A program made the translations under genes and the position numbers. A model generated the notes under the pieces. That model worked only from the letters and a program-made list of their open reading frames with translations, was not told the DNA's origin and searched no databases. From Clostridiales bacterium (lineage in GTDB: Bacteria; Bacillota; Clostridia; Oscillospirales; Oscillospiraceae): a stretch of 46,651 nt of DNA. Of the stretch, positions 31,300-39,364 are shown one piece after another. Every line of letters begins with the position of its first letter. Positions within the stretch are counted from its first letter, which is position 1. The stretch is from assembly GCA_022787565.1 (NCBI GenBank), contig JALFVN010000066.1, positions 1-46,651 of the forward strand, written 5' to 3'.

Positions 31300-32712
31300 T
31301 CACTTTTTTGCGGAATAGTTCTTATAGCTGCGGTAATACTCTCCGTAGCCGTAATATCCGTAGGCCTTGCCCAGAGCGCCGTGGCTGACGCCGTTCATCA
31401 CGCAGCCGACCAGAGGCAGCCCATCGTCGGAAAGCAGCTGGATCCCCTCCAGGATCTGGCTTTTTGACGCGCAGTCCTGGCGGATGGTGATCAGCGCGCA
31501 GTCGGCCAGGCCGGACAACTCCGAGGCATCGGCCAGCAACGAGCAGGGCGGCGTATCCAGAATGATACAGTCAAACGTCCCCCGCGCCGCAGCAATAAAC
31601 GCCTGGGTTCTCTCCGTTGCCAGAAGCTCAGCCGCGTTGGATACCGGTCTTCCACCGAAAACGGCAAAGAGATTTTCCGTTTTTGTGCTGTGGATCAGCG
31701 CATCTGCCGACTGGGTACCCTTCAGATAGTCGGCCAAGCCGCGGGTGGTCTTCTTTCCCAGAACGCCGGCAACAGAGGGGTTTCTCAGATCGCAGTCCAC
31801 CAGCAAGGTCTTTCTCCCCTTCTGGGCCATGGCCAGGGCAAGATTTGCCGCCACGGTGGTTTTTCCTTCCCCGGGAATGGCGCTGGACACCAGCAGCACC
31901 TTTTTATTCCCCTTTTGCATCTCTTTTTCCACCCGGTGGCAGAGAAGCCGCATGGATTCACCAAAGCCATAGGGATCTCCCTGGCCGGTCAGCCCCGGAT
32001 AGGTTTTTCCCTTCTGGTAGCTCTTCACTGCAGGCAACATGCCCAGACAGCTCACATTGACCAGCCGCCTGAGTTCCTCCTCGTTATGGACTGTGGAGCG
32101 GACAAAGCACAGAAACAGCACCGCACCCAGCCAGAGAACAGCGCCGGAAACAAGCCCTTTTTTCACCGCAGAAGCGTAGTTTCTGCTGTTGATCGGCGCT
32201 GTGGGCAGCCCGCTCTCGTCCAGCAGATACATCTCCGTGGGCCCGACGACAAATTCCGCCACGCTGGGGTAATAGGCAATGACGGCGTTGAGCACGTCAT
32301 AGGCCAGCTGCGGGTCGCCGGAAGTGACGCTCAGCGTGAAGATGTTGGTATTGCTCAGAACACTGGCCGTCACCTTCGGCATGGAGGAGATGCCCAGTTC
32401 ATTCATCACCTTGCTGCTCAGCGCGCCGCTGGTAAGGATGTAGGGGAAGGTTTTCTGCATCTGCTCAGCCGTGGCCGTGTTATAGGTGCGGACCTCCGCC
32501 TGAAGGGGATTTGTCACATAGACGGTAAAGGAGGCCGAAGCCTGATACTGGGGCGAATAAGACCGGTATGTCCGCCAGCAGAAGAAGGCCGCGAGCAGCA
32601 GGATCAGCAGGATCCCCGGCAGCAAAAGCCGTTTTGCCACCCGGCGAAAATCCACAAGCAGGATGCCCAGATCGATTTTGGCCATATTATTTTCGGTATG
32701 CTCATTGCCCAT
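31300..32712 (-). CDS. Wzz/Wzc-type polysaccharide co-polymerase and bacterial tyrosine kinase (copy 1)
   Basis: The 470-residue protein has a Wzz-like chain-length domain between two membrane helices (about residues 30-48 and 183-205), then a cytoplasmic BY-kinase. The kinase shows Walker A SAIPGEGKTTVAANL, Walker A' LLVDCDLR, Walker B CIILDTPP, and a C-terminal tyrosine cluster (YGYYGYGEYYRSYKNY) that is the autophosphorylation site. It regulates export or chain length of a capsular or exopolysaccharide. It has both activities in one chain, unlike most Firmicutes. It lies 32 bases after the second copy, in the same operon. No glycosyltransferase is nearby. Confidence 0.9.
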   Translation of the reverse strand: MGNEHTENNMAKIDLGILLVDFRRVAKRLLLPGILLILLLAAFFCWRTYRSYSPQYQASASFTVYVTNPLQAEVRTYNTATAEQMQKTFPYILTSGALSSKVMNELGISSMPKVTASVLSNTNIFTLSVTSGDPQLAYDVLNAVIAYYPSVAEFVVGPTEMYLLDESGLPTAPINSRNYASAVKKGLVSGAVLWLGAVLFLCFVRSTVHNEEELRRLVNVSCLGMLPAVKSYQKGKTYPGLTGQGDPYGFGESMRLLCHRVEKEMQKGNKKVLLVSSAIPGEGKTTVAANLALAMAQKGRKTLLVDCDLRNPSVAGVLGKKTTRGLADYLKGTQSADALIHSTKTENLFAVFGGRPVSNAAELLATERTQAFIAAARGTFDCIILDTPPCSLLADASELSGLADCALITIRQDCASKSQILEGIQLLSDDGLPLVGCVMNGVSHGALGKAYGYYGYGEYYRSYKNYSAKK

Positions 32713-32744
32713 AATGCGCTCTGTTCCTCCGATTGTTCAGCGGT

Positions 32745-34199
32745 TTACTGTTCACTGTATTTCCCGTACTTTCCGTAGCGGCCGTAATGGCCGTAACGCC
32801 CATATCCGTAACCATAGCCGTAGCTCTCTCCCTGGGGCAGGGAATAGACATTGTTGACCACGCAGCCCAGCAGCCTGGATTTTGCGCTGTTCAGGGAAGC
32901 CACGGCCCGGTTAAGGCCCTCCGCCGTAACATAATTCTGCCTCGCTACCAGCAGCGACGCGTCCACAAGCTCCATGAAAAACTCCGCGTCCGACGCCACC
33001 GACATGGGCGGAGTATCTATGATCACATAGTCGAAGTACTTCCGCACATCTTCCATCAGCTTCGCCATGCCCTCGGAGCCGGCGATCTCCGCGTTGCTCC
33101 GCATTCCTTTTCGCTCCAGCAGCAGATACAGCTCCGTTTCCTTCATGCGGACGATAACATCCTGCATCCCGGCCCGTCCGGCTGCCACATCCACCGTGCC
33201 GAAGCCTCTCCAGGGACATTCCAGGATCTTATAGCAGGCCGGCTTGCGGAAATCGCAGTCCATCAGCAGTACGCGCTTGGATTTTTGGGCCATGGCAAGG
33301 GCCAGATTCACCGCGATGGTGGATTTTCCCTCGTTTTCCATCACGCTGGTGACCATAAGGATCTGCCCGTCTCCGGGCATTTGCGTCTCTATCCTGCGGC
33401 GCAGCTTGCGCATGGTCTCCGTAAACAGGAAGCTGGTAGTGGGTCTGGTGATCAGGATACCGGTTTTCCGCCGTCTGAGCAGCGCGCCCAGGGTTTTATA
33501 TTTCCGCTCATGCCGGATTTCTCCCAGAATCTGGCAGTTCAGTTTCTTTTCCGCCTCCTGACTGCTGCGGACGGTATCCCGCCGGTAGGAGAGCATTCCC
33601 AGAAGCAGGCACATGGCCGCCGCGGTCAAAACCGTCGCTTTCTTCATATAAGAAAAAGCGCGGACCGGGTTGACCGGTGCGACAGGCACCACCGGCTCCT
33701 GCAAAACTTCCAGGATCGTGTCGCCCAGCACCTGGTAGGAGACGATGGCGTGATTTTCAATAATGGCCCGGGTCACCAGGAACGCGGTGCGCGGATCGGT
33801 GGCCGTAACGCGCAGAGTGAGCAGATTGGTCTCCGCAATGGCCGTGGCGCTGATGCTCCCGTCGAAGGAACTCATGCCCAGCGTCTCCAGAATGGTTTTC
33901 CGCAGGATGGAGCTGTTGAGCACCTCGGAAAACACGGCGGCCAGGTTGGTGGTGGCGTTCAGATTCTGATAGACCGTGGTGGAGCTGCCCTTTGCTGAAA
34001 CCACAAAGGTCGTGGTGGTGGCATAGGAGGGAGTGTAGAGCAGATCGGATATCACATAAGCCGCCATTCCTGCCAGCAAGGCTGCCATGATCACAAGATA
34101 CCAACGCTTCAGAATATCCCGTGCAATGGTCAGCGGACTGAAGGAGAGCAGAGATAGCTGCCCGGTCAGGTTTTCTGTCTTTTCCTGCATAGCGCTCAC
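32745..34199 (-). CDS. Wzz/Wzc-type polysaccharide co-polymerase and bacterial tyrosine kinase (copy 2)
   Basis: The 484-residue protein has the same build as copy 1: two membrane helices (about 36-54 and 186-204), Walker A SVMENEGKSTIAVNLA, Walker A' LLMDCDFR, Walker B YVIIDTPP and a tail of alternating G and Y (YGYGYGYGRYGHYGRYGKYG). It differs from copy 1 over most of its length, so this is an old duplication and not a recent one. The tail is longer and more repetitive. Its start overlaps the stop of the Ig-like membrane protein gene by 4 bases. Confidence 0.9.
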   Translation of the reverse strand: MSAMQEKTENLTGQLSLLSFSPLTIARDILKRWYLVIMAALLAGMAAYVISDLLYTPSYATTTTFVVSAKGSSTTVYQNLNATTNLAAVFSEVLNSSILRKTILETLGMSSFDGSISATAIAETNLLTLRVTATDPRTAFLVTRAIIENHAIVSYQVLGDTILEVLQEPVVPVAPVNPVRAFSYMKKATVLTAAAMCLLLGMLSYRRDTVRSSQEAEKKLNCQILGEIRHERKYKTLGALLRRRKTGILITRPTTSFLFTETMRKLRRRIETQMPGDGQILMVTSVMENEGKSTIAVNLALAMAQKSKRVLLMDCDFRKPACYKILECPWRGFGTVDVAAGRAGMQDVIVRMKETELYLLLERKGMRSNAEIAGSEGMAKLMEDVRKYFDYVIIDTPPMSVASDAEFFMELVDASLLVARQNYVTAEGLNRAVASLNSAKSRLLGCVVNNVYSLPQGESYGYGYGYGRYGHYGRYGKYGKYSEQ

Positions 34200-35038
34200 T
34201 CCTCCACCACAACGATCAGCCGGGTGTATCCGGTATAATTGCCGTATTTCACCGTATAGGCCACGCTGTAAGTTCCCGGCGTATTGGTGCTGACGTCGGA
34301 GCTGCAGGAGACGGAGACCCGGTCGTTTGCATTGCGCAGGTCGATCTTCTCCCCGGAAACGCGCAGCGTTTTTAAATAAGAATTGGGTTCAAATCTGGCT
34401 CCCTGCTTCAGATAGACCAGATTTTCGCTGAGCTCCACCGTGGCGTTGTAAGCGCCGGAGGGACAGACCTCCACCGGCACAGTCAGATAAACCGTGTCGT
34501 TCATGCTGTTGGTCACGCGGAATTCCACCTCGTGGACCCCCTCCGTGGTGATCGAGCTCTCCCGGCTGACCAGCGTCGCCTTAACCCGATCGTCCAGCGT
34601 GCCGTCGATCACATCCTCCGCGCCCACATAATTGAGCACATTAAAGGAGATCCCGCTGCGGAACACCAGAGGGGCAGACAGCGTGAATCTGGGGCTCTGA
34701 TAGTCGGTATAGCGCAGTGTGCGTTTGGCCTTTGCCACGTTTCCGGCTTTGTCAAAGGCGGCATAGGTCACCGTGGCGGTCTGATCCGGAGACAGTTCGG
34801 AGATCCCCTCCACCACAAGGCTGCCGGTCACGTCTCCGTCCCGCTTATCCGTAGCCGTGACGCCGTAGAGCAGCTCTGCTTCCGTCACGCCCACGGAAAC
34901 TTCGATCTCCCCGCTCTGGAAGGAGATTTCCGGAGCCGCATGGTCGGCAGCCTGCCTGGAAAGGACATAGTAAGCCCCGAAAGCAGCGCAGCACAGCGCG
35001 GTGAAAAGCACAGCGACTTTTTTCCCCTTTTCCCTCAC
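34196..35038 (-). CDS. membrane-anchored protein with Ig-like (DUF5011-type) domains
   Basis: The 280-residue protein has one N-terminal membrane helix (about residues 8-24) and an extracellular part of two or three beta-sandwich repeats. The first (LLYGVTATDKRDGDVTGSL) has the pattern of DUF5011/HYR-like bacterial Ig domains; the last is NTPGTYSVAYTVKYGNYTG. The start is a GTG at 35038 with AGGAG 8 bases before it; a nearby ATG is in another frame. It is the first gene of the operon with the two BY-kinases, so it may be an outer partner of the polysaccharide export or polymerase complex. This role is inferred. Confidence 0.75.
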   Translation of the reverse strand: MREKGKKVAVLFTALCCAAFGAYYVLSRQAADHAAPEISFQSGEIEVSVGVTEAELLYGVTATDKRDGDVTGSLVVEGISELSPDQTATVTYAAFDKAGNVAKAKRTLRYTDYQSPRFTLSAPLVFRSGISFNVLNYVGAEDVIDGTLDDRVKATLVSRESSITTEGVHEVEFRVTNSMNDTVYLTVPVEVCPSGAYNATVELSENLVYLKQGARFEPNSYLKTLRVSGEKIDLRNANDRVSVSCSSDVSTNTPGTYSVAYTVKYGNYTGYTRLIVVVEE

Positions 35039-35162
35039 CGATCATTCTCCTCAGGCGTCCTGCATAAGCCGGATCTGACCGGCCGCGGCCAGGACGCGTT
35101 GTTTTCTCTGTTCCGGCCGGCTGTGGGCCGGCCGTCATGCCAGTCAATATACAATATAAGGT

Positions 35163-35191
35163 ATTTTATATCCTGCGCCACTATAAATCAA
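35163..35191 (-). promoter_or_regulatory. likely promoter of the BY-kinase operon
   Basis: On the minus strand TTGATT (35186-35191) and TAAAAT (35163-35168) are 17 bp apart. The leader of about 120 bases to the GTG at 35038 contains a GC-rich hairpin (about 35113-35132). Confidence 0.55.
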
Positions 35192-35356
35192 GGAAAAATT
35201 TTACCACAATTCATTCCTCTCCGGGTTGACGCCGGACCTGAATACATATTACCGCTTTATGTAAACTCACGCTATATATTGTGTTCAACTTTCATTCTTC
35301 AACAATATATTGATATCCCAGTAAAAAAAATCACAAGAGATTTTTGTTGTTTATTA

Positions 35357-35385
35357 TTGACAAAAGTGTTCCGATTTACTATAAT
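35357..35385 (+). promoter_or_regulatory. sigma-A promoter of the peptide-modification operon
   Basis: TTGACA (35357-35362) and TATAAT (35380-35385) are exactly 17 bp apart, a perfect consensus match. It faces the PqqD-like gene with a leader of about 103 bases. Confidence 0.9.
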
Positions 35386-35413
35386 TTCCTGATAGATACT
35401 GGGGTTAATATTC

Positions 35414-35459
35414 GCATAAGGGTATACCCTTATGCCTTTCCCTTTGGAAAAGGCATAAG
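35414..35459 (+). promoter_or_regulatory. leader with two mutually exclusive hairpins
   Basis: A perfect 22-bp palindrome (35414-35435, arms of GCATAAGGGTA) overlaps a second hairpin in which 35429-35439 pairs with 35449-35459 (11 bp plus two more pairs after a bulge). The word CTTATGC at 35429-35435 is needed for both, so only one can form at a time. The palindrome could also be a protein operator. The site ends 35 bases before the first start codon. Confidence 0.65.
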
Positions 35460-35494
35460 CTGGAAATTTGCAGCCGGGCCGGAAGGATGGACAT

Positions 35495-35761
35495 ATGAAG
35501 ATCAGAGACAACTTTATTTTGCGTGAAGTCGCCGGCGAGCATATTCTGATCCCAGTGGGCGAGGCCGCTCTCCGGGTCCACGGCATGGTCACGCTGAGCG
35601 AAAGCGCCGTTCTGCTTTATGAAAGACTGCAGAACGAATGTGATGAAGAAGCCCTGGTGGATGTGCTCACCGGGGAGTACGACGTGGACCGGGACGAGGC
35701 CCTGCAGGATGTAAAGGCTTTCCTGGACCAGATGCGGCATGTCGGCATATTGGAAGGATGA
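35495..35761 (+). CDS. PqqD-family RiPP recognition protein
   Basis: The 88-residue protein is a stand-alone PqqD-like domain (MKIRDNFILREVAGEHILIPVG ending at a DVKAFLDQMRHVGILEG helix). Such proteins bind the leader of a precursor peptide and deliver it to a radical SAM enzyme. It is the first gene of a five-gene operon that holds a precursor-like peptide and a radical SAM/SPASM gene. The start at 35495 follows GGAAGGAT; an upstream in-frame Met at 35468 has no ribosome site. The rest of PQQ synthesis is absent, so a RiPP role is meant. Confidence 0.88.
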   Translation: MKIRDNFILREVAGEHILIPVGEAALRVHGMVTLSESAVLLYERLQNECDEEALVDVLTGEYDVDRDEALQDVKAFLDQMRHVGILEG

Positions 35762-35765
35762 TTCA

Positions 35766-36521
35766 ATGAGAGCAAAAAAACGCGGAGCGAACAGGCTTGG
35801 CCTGGCGCTGCTGGTGCTGCTGTGTGTTCTGATGCTGCTTCTGCTGAGCTGGGGCGGCGTCTCAGGCAGCCCGGAAGAAACTCCCGGACCGGCAGGAAGC
35901 CCGGAGCCGGTCAGTTCTTCCGAAGCGCCCCAGCCGTCCGCCTCACCGGAGCAGGACAATACCCGCTTTAATGTGGAGCTGCCTTATGACCTGGAAAACG
36001 GCGATCTGCGCATCATTTCCCTGTTTCAGACCGATGCGCTGAACCCGGACTGCAACGATGAAGAGGGCAGCGATCTGGCCTCGGTGGAGCTGGTGAACCT
36101 TTCAGACAAGTATCTGGAAGAAGCCCGGCTGACCATTGCTCTGACGGACGGCACGGTGCTGGAATTTCTTGTACAGGATCTGCCCGCGGGAATGACCGTA
36201 TGGGCCTTCGAGACAGGCAACCAAAGCCTGGCGGACGACTCGAAATGCGAAACCATTGACTGTGCAGCGCAGTTTTTGGACGTCCGGCCGCTGATGAGCG
36301 GCATAAGCACGGAGGCCTCCGGCGCCAGTCTGAAGGTGACAAACCAGACCGGCGGGGATATCCCTGTTTTGACCCTGCGGATCCACTGTCTCTTTGAAAA
36401 TGTTTACTTCGGCGGAAAATCCGCTGAATATACCATTGAAAACTTGGCAAACGGCGCTGCGGCGGAGATCACCGCTGTGGAATGTTACATGGGAACGGCC
36501 CAGGCCGCTTCCATCCGATAA
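35766..36521 (+). CDS. membrane-anchored extracellular protein of unknown function in the RiPP operon
   Basis: The 251-residue protein has one N-terminal membrane helix (about residues 12-30), a Pro/Ser/Glu-rich linker (about 35-65) and an extracellular domain of about 185 residues with alternating strands that looks like two beta-sandwich units. Three Cys occur in CETIDC and CLFEN. No signal cleavage site is obvious, so it is probably anchored. I do not recognise the family. The start at 35766 lies 4 bases after the PqqD stop, so it is coupled. It could be a display partner, immunity protein or sensor for the peptide product. Confidence 0.7.
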   Translation: MRAKKRGANRLGLALLVLLCVLMLLLLSWGGVSGSPEETPGPAGSPEPVSSSEAPQPSASPEQDNTRFNVELPYDLENGDLRIISLFQTDALNPDCNDEEGSDLASVELVNLSDKYLEEARLTIALTDGTVLEFLVQDLPAGMTVWAFETGNQSLADDSKCETIDCAAQFLDVRPLMSGISTEASGASLKVTNQTGGDIPVLTLRIHCLFENVYFGGKSAEYTIENLANGAAAEITAVECYMGTAQAASIR

Positions 36522-36553
36522 GGCCGTGTTCAGATACAGGAAGGAGAACGAGA

Positions 36554-36817
36554 ATGAAGAAATATGTGAAGCCTGAGCTCTTTTTCGAGAGCTTCGAGCT
36601 CAGCCAGAGCATCGCAGCCTGCGGGATCGATGTGAATTTTACAAGCGTGACCGATAACAACTGCAGACCAACCCTGGATCTAGTAATGTGGGGCCCCATA
36701 GGCGGCACTAACGTTTTTGGACAAGGCAGAGACGATTGTGCAACAGATATCAGCGCTTACGATGTTTACTGCCACACCGCTGGCACCAGCGAGGCCGGAA
36801 GGCTGTTCAACTCCTGA
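36554..36817 (+). CDS. candidate RiPP precursor peptide
   Basis: The 87-residue peptide begins with a charged, leader-like MKKYVKPELFFESFELSQSI, then AACGIDV. The rest is a glycine- and polar-rich core with Cys at 23, 37, 62 and 73, several Thr, Asp and Asn, one Trp and three Phe, and a C-terminal Ser (RLFNS). It has no membrane helix or signal peptide. It has a strong ribosome site (AAGGAG, 7 bases) and its stop overlaps the start of the kinase gene (TGATG). Its place between a PqqD-like protein and a radical SAM/SPASM enzyme makes it the likely substrate. I recall similar KKYVKPEL...LSQSIA starts in other gut Firmicutes, unchecked. Core, crosslinks and cleavage site are not known. Confidence 0.72.
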   Translation: MKKYVKPELFFESFELSQSIAACGIDVNFTSVTDNNCRPTLDLVMWGPIGGTNVFGQGRDDCATDISAYDVYCHTAGTSEAGRLFNS

Positions 36818-37692
36818 TGGCTGAGCGGCGGCATTACCGCCTGCGCATTTCCGGCGTTGGGATTGCCTTTTCCTCGTCTCAGCCTTTGCCGGTGACGGAG
36901 CGCTTTGCCCCTTTCCTCACGGAGGAGCGCGGGACGGACTTTTTTGTGGAATACCGCGAAGTCCCCGCACTCACGGTCCCCTTGGGCGAGCCGGTGTATA
37001 AAGGCGAGCGTTTCTGGGTCTGGCAGGAGGAAAACGGCGTCTTTTCCCGCTGGTATTTCGACGGGATGCAGGGCAATGCCTTTTTTGCCCGTTCCCGGCA
37101 GGACAGGGCGGATCATGTTCAGGTGGACTATTCCCCCATCGGGCGGGAGCTGGTCTCCGACATGGGCAACTGCTTTTCCTTCTGCGGATGGGAAATGCTG
37201 CTGCTGCAAAAGGAGAGACTGCTGCTTCATGCCTCCTGTGTGGATACCCCGCTGGGCGGTCTGCTGTTCTCCGGCCCCTCAGGCATCGGGAAAAGCACCC
37301 AGGCGGAGTTATGGCGGCAGTACGCGGGCGCAGAGCTGATCAACGGCGACAGGCCCATTCTCAGCCGGGACGAACAGGGCTGGCACGCCTGGGGCTCCCC
37401 CTATGCCGGTTCCTCCCGCCGCTTTGTGAATGAAAGCTGCGCTCTCCGGGCCCTTGTCCTGCTGAAGCAGGCGAAAAGCTGTGATCTCCGCCGTCTCCGC
37501 GGCGCGGACGCTTTCCGCCGGGTATTTGCCGGAGCAACAGCGAACAGCTGGGACAGGACCTCCGTTCAGAATGTCTGCCGTCTGACAGAGCAGCTGGTCT
37601 CCGATCTGCCGGTGTACGAGCTGTCCTGCACGCCTGACCGGGCGGCGGTGGAGCTGCTCCGGGCCGAGCTGGAGAGAAAGGCATCAATATGA
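36817..37692 (+). CDS. HPr kinase-like protein
   Basis: The 291-residue protein has the P-loop of HprK-like kinases, FSGPSGIGKSTQAE (GPSGIGKST at 153-161), preceded by HAS at 138-140 and followed by INGDRPIL and the Gly/Ser loop GSPYAGSS. The N-terminal half has no clear match. HprK-like proteins in lasso peptide clusters phosphorylate the C-terminal Ser of the precursor. Here the precursor gene directly upstream ends in Ser and the genes overlap. A kinase for the peptide is the leading idea; it is an inference, and some HprK-like proteins have other substrates. Confidence 0.75.
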   Translation: MAERRHYRLRISGVGIAFSSSQPLPVTERFAPFLTEERGTDFFVEYREVPALTVPLGEPVYKGERFWVWQEENGVFSRWYFDGMQGNAFFARSRQDRADHVQVDYSPIGRELVSDMGNCFSFCGWEMLLLQKERLLLHASCVDTPLGGLLFSGPSGIGKSTQAELWRQYAGAELINGDRPILSRDEQGWHAWGSPYAGSSRRFVNESCALRALVLLKQAKSCDLRRLRGADAFRRVFAGATANSWDRTSVQNVCRLTEQLVSDLPVYELSCTPDRAAVELLRAELERKASI

Positions 37693-38816
37693 CTGAGAAT
37701 TCTACCATCAGCCCCACCCGCCTGACGGAGTACATGTACACCAAAGCCGGCAGAATGGGCGTCCCCATAGGCGGCACCTTTGAGCTGTCCCCGGTCTGCA
37801 ACTTTGCCTGCCGCATGTGCTATGTGCGCAAGACGGCCAGAGAGGTTGCAGAAAGTGAGCGCCCCATCCTGACGCTGGACGATTGGCTGAGAATTGCCCA
37901 TGAAGCCCGGGAACAGGGTCTGCTGTACCTGCTTCTGACCGGCGGCGAGCCTTTCCTCTGGCCCCATTTCTGGCCGCTGTATGAAGAACTGATCAAAATG
38001 GGCTTTCTGGTTTCCATCAATACCAACGGCTCGTTGATCGACGATAAAGCGGTGGAGCAGTTAAAGCGTCTGCCTCCCCGCAGAGTCAATATCACCCTCT
38101 ACGGCGCAAGCGATGAGACCTACGAAGCCCTGTGCCGGACCAAAGGCGTTTTTACCAGGGTCACCCACGCCATCGAGTCTCTGCAAAGGGCCGGCATCCT
38201 GGTCAAGCTCAACGGCACCATCACCCCGGATAATGTCTGCGATCTGGATTACCTGATCGACTATGCAAAAGACCGGGGGCTGATCCTTGAGACCACGACT
38301 TATCTGTTTCCTCCTGTCCGGCGGGATCCCTCCATGACCGGCGTCAACCGCCGTTTCACCCCGGAGGAAGCCGCCCGGGTCCAGATGCATATATACCGCC
38401 GCCAAAACGGCGAGGAGCGGTATCAGGCTTATCTTGAAGCCATTACCAAAGGCTCCATTCCCCCGCCGGGACTGGACGAGTCCTGTATCGACCCCGTGGA
38501 CGGCAAGGTCCGCTGCCGTGCGGGCCGGGCCTCCTTTTGGGTCACCTGGGACGGCTGGCTCACCCCCTGCGGCATGATGATCCAGCCCAGCGTTGAGCTG
38601 AACGGGCAGTCCTTCGGCGACGCCTGGCAGCAGCTCCGGGAGGAAATGGGCCGCGCGGCCCTGTCCGGCGTCTGCGCCAAATGTCCCGACCAGTCGCTGT
38701 GCAACGCCTGCGCTGCCATGGCCCAGACGGAGACCGGCAGCATATCCGGCATCCCCACCTACCTGTGTCAGATCGTGCGCGAAATGCGCCGCATCGCCCA
38801 GACGGAGCGTGAATAA
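37689..38816 (+). CDS. radical SAM/SPASM peptide-modifying enzyme
   Basis: The 375-residue protein has the radical SAM motif CNFACRMC (C37, C41, C44), the following TGGEPFLW and a SPASM domain with Cys at 276, 294, 329, 332, 338, 341 and 360. The SPASM domain holds auxiliary Fe-S clusters used by sactipeptide, ranthipeptide and related maturases. The closest relatives I can recall are unassigned peptide maturases of gut Firmicutes. It starts inside the stop of the kinase gene (ATGA). It probably makes C-S or C-C links in the upstream peptide. No terminator or transporter follows; repeats begin after the stop. Confidence 0.88.
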   Translation: MTENSTISPTRLTEYMYTKAGRMGVPIGGTFELSPVCNFACRMCYVRKTAREVAESERPILTLDDWLRIAHEAREQGLLYLLLTGGEPFLWPHFWPLYEELIKMGFLVSINTNGSLIDDKAVEQLKRLPPRRVNITLYGASDETYEALCRTKGVFTRVTHAIESLQRAGILVKLNGTITPDNVCDLDYLIDYAKDRGLILETTTYLFPPVRRDPSMTGVNRRFTPEEAARVQMHIYRRQNGEERYQAYLEAITKGSIPPPGLDESCIDPVDGKVRCRAGRASFWVTWDGWLTPCGMMIQPSVELNGQSFGDAWQQLREEMGRAALSGVCAKCPDQSLCNACAAMAQTETGSISGIPTYLCQIVREMRRIAQTERE

Positions 38817-38850
38817 GCGCCCCGCATCTCCTCCGCACTTCACCCCCCGC

Positions 38851-39235
38851 CGTAGGGGCGACCCTTGCGGTCGCCCGCTTCCCACCGGCTCCGGACGCAC
38901 TTTATCCCCCATCGTAGGGGCCGGCGTCCCCGACGGCCCTTCTCCCCGGCTTTCTCTGCCCCCTGCACGGGCGATTCGTGAATCGCCCCTACGTTTCTCC
39001 TCCCCTTGCAGGGGCGCTTCACGAGGCGCCCGCTCCCCTCCGTCATTCTGAACCGCGAAGCGGTGAAGAATCCCGTCACCCCCCTCTGTCATTCTGAGGA
39101 GCATCCGCGACGAAGAATCCCCTGAACAGACGTTCCGTTCCCTGTCATTCTGAACCGCGTAGCGGTGAAGAATCCCGCAAACAGAACTCCCCCAGCGTAA
39201 CCGCACGGGATCCTTCGCTGCCGCTCAGGATGACA
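38851..39235. repeat. mosaic of small palindromic extragenic repeats
   Basis: This gene-free region between the radical SAM and sialidase genes is filled with two repeat families. Four GTAGGGGC-type units occur at about 38851-38878, 38911-38940, 38967-38992 and 39007-39032, each a small palindrome such as GGGCGACC with GGTCGCCC. Three TCATTCTGA...GAAGAATCC units (39041-39076, 39087-39121, 39143-39178) and one inverted copy (39206-39235) follow. No gene is visible up to 39349. Confidence 0.75.
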
Positions 39236-39364
39236 CATGGTCCTCCCCATTGGCTCCCCCCACAGTCCCATCCCCTTGACCCCCTTGGTATAAACGGCAA
39301 GACCCCATGTTTTGCTTTTATATAATTTTCATTAATCTCAATTCACTTGAGGAGGTTAATTCAA

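Noticed and set aside
35495-38816. Pyrroloquinoline quinone synthesis or lasso peptide cluster
   Set aside because: No PqqA, PqqB, PqqC or PqqE pattern, and no lasso cyclase or leader protease gene; the PqqD and HprK-like genes alone do not make either pathway.
39347-39364. Earlier start for the sialidase at 39347
   Set aside because: That codon (TTG) overlaps the AGGAGGT ribosome site of the ATG at 39365, which begins a normal signal peptide.
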